Assembly: GCA_937914945.1 (NCBI GenBank)
Contig: CALGJF010000009.1
Location: 162,534 to 226,533 of the forward strand
DNA from: an uncultured Bacteroidales bacterium
GTDB lineage: Bacteria; Bacteroidota; Bacteroidia; Bacteroidales; Bacteroidaceae
Reading direction: 5' to 3'
DNA: 64,000 nt
The notes below the pieces were generated by a model. That model was not told the origin of the DNA. It saw only the letters and a list, made by a program, of their open reading frames with translations, and did not search any database. Below are positions 63,971-64,000 of the stretch, piece after piece. A program made the position numbers and the translations under genes. Within the stretch, counting starts at the first letter, position 1. The number at the start of each line of letters is the position of its first letter.

Positions 63971-64000
63971 CAAAAAGGCCCGGCACCCGGGACGTTCGAG

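Overview
The window reads as a chromosomal stretch from a member of the Bacteroidales (Bacteroidetes). The evidence is a complete bat (aerotolerance) operon, promoters of the Bacteroidetes form TTTG-N19-TAnnTTTG, a general absence of Shine-Dalgarno sites, neighbouring menaquinone genes, a K+-dependent membrane pyrophosphatase, and a secreted protein with a type IX-like C-terminal tail. No rRNA, prophage, CRISPR array or complete insertion sequence was found. The genus cannot be fixed from sequence alone.

Region 1 (1-14.6 kb, minus strand): housekeeping genes lepA, ftsY and rimO are followed by a small HU gene and an unusual HU-transmembrane-LysM fusion. The MoxR/DUF58/BatA-E envelope operon comes next and ends in a PAP2 phosphatase cut by the window edge. 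Region 2 (14.8-17.8 kb) is accessory. It holds an orphan 446-codon reading frame, a YbjN-like protein, a damaged gene ending in a COG3910-type ATPase C-terminus, and a 64-bp segment present twice.

Region 3 (17.9-33.3 kb): an AsmA-like protein, a GH20 hexosaminidase, an Mpv17-like membrane protein, an aminotransferase, EttA, a radical SAM enzyme coupled to a queuosine-precursor transporter, a 97-bp promoter-bearing tandem repeat, an M3 peptidase, small proteins and HppA. Region 4 (33.5-44.9 kb, plus strand): a patatin/beta-barrel outer-membrane protein, tRNA-Arg(ACG), a large secreted metzincin protease, a bile-acid-type symporter, ubiE-menA, a ketopantoate-reductase-like gene and two lipoproteins.

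Region 5 (45.0-48.2 kb, minus strand) is a compact three-gene operon. A membrane protein with a CASTOR/POLLUX-like pore segment, two RCK-like domains and a RyR-like C-terminus is followed by two small RyR-domain proteins, one with a zinc ribbon. I consider it the best candidate for an under-described signalling system here.

Region 6 (48.4-63.8 kb): an NtrB/NtrC-type two-component system lies divergent from a MacAB-TolC-like efflux locus. That locus has an adaptor, three tandem pairs of FtsX-type permeases, an ATPase and a TolC-type channel. A well-matched sigma-54 promoter and a GGACA/TGTCC palindrome sit in the divergent intergenic region, so the regulator probably controls the efflux operon. 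The permease cluster shows signs of tandem duplication and gene conversion. Its spacers carry CCCTTAAT arrays, REP-like elements and a MITE-like element.
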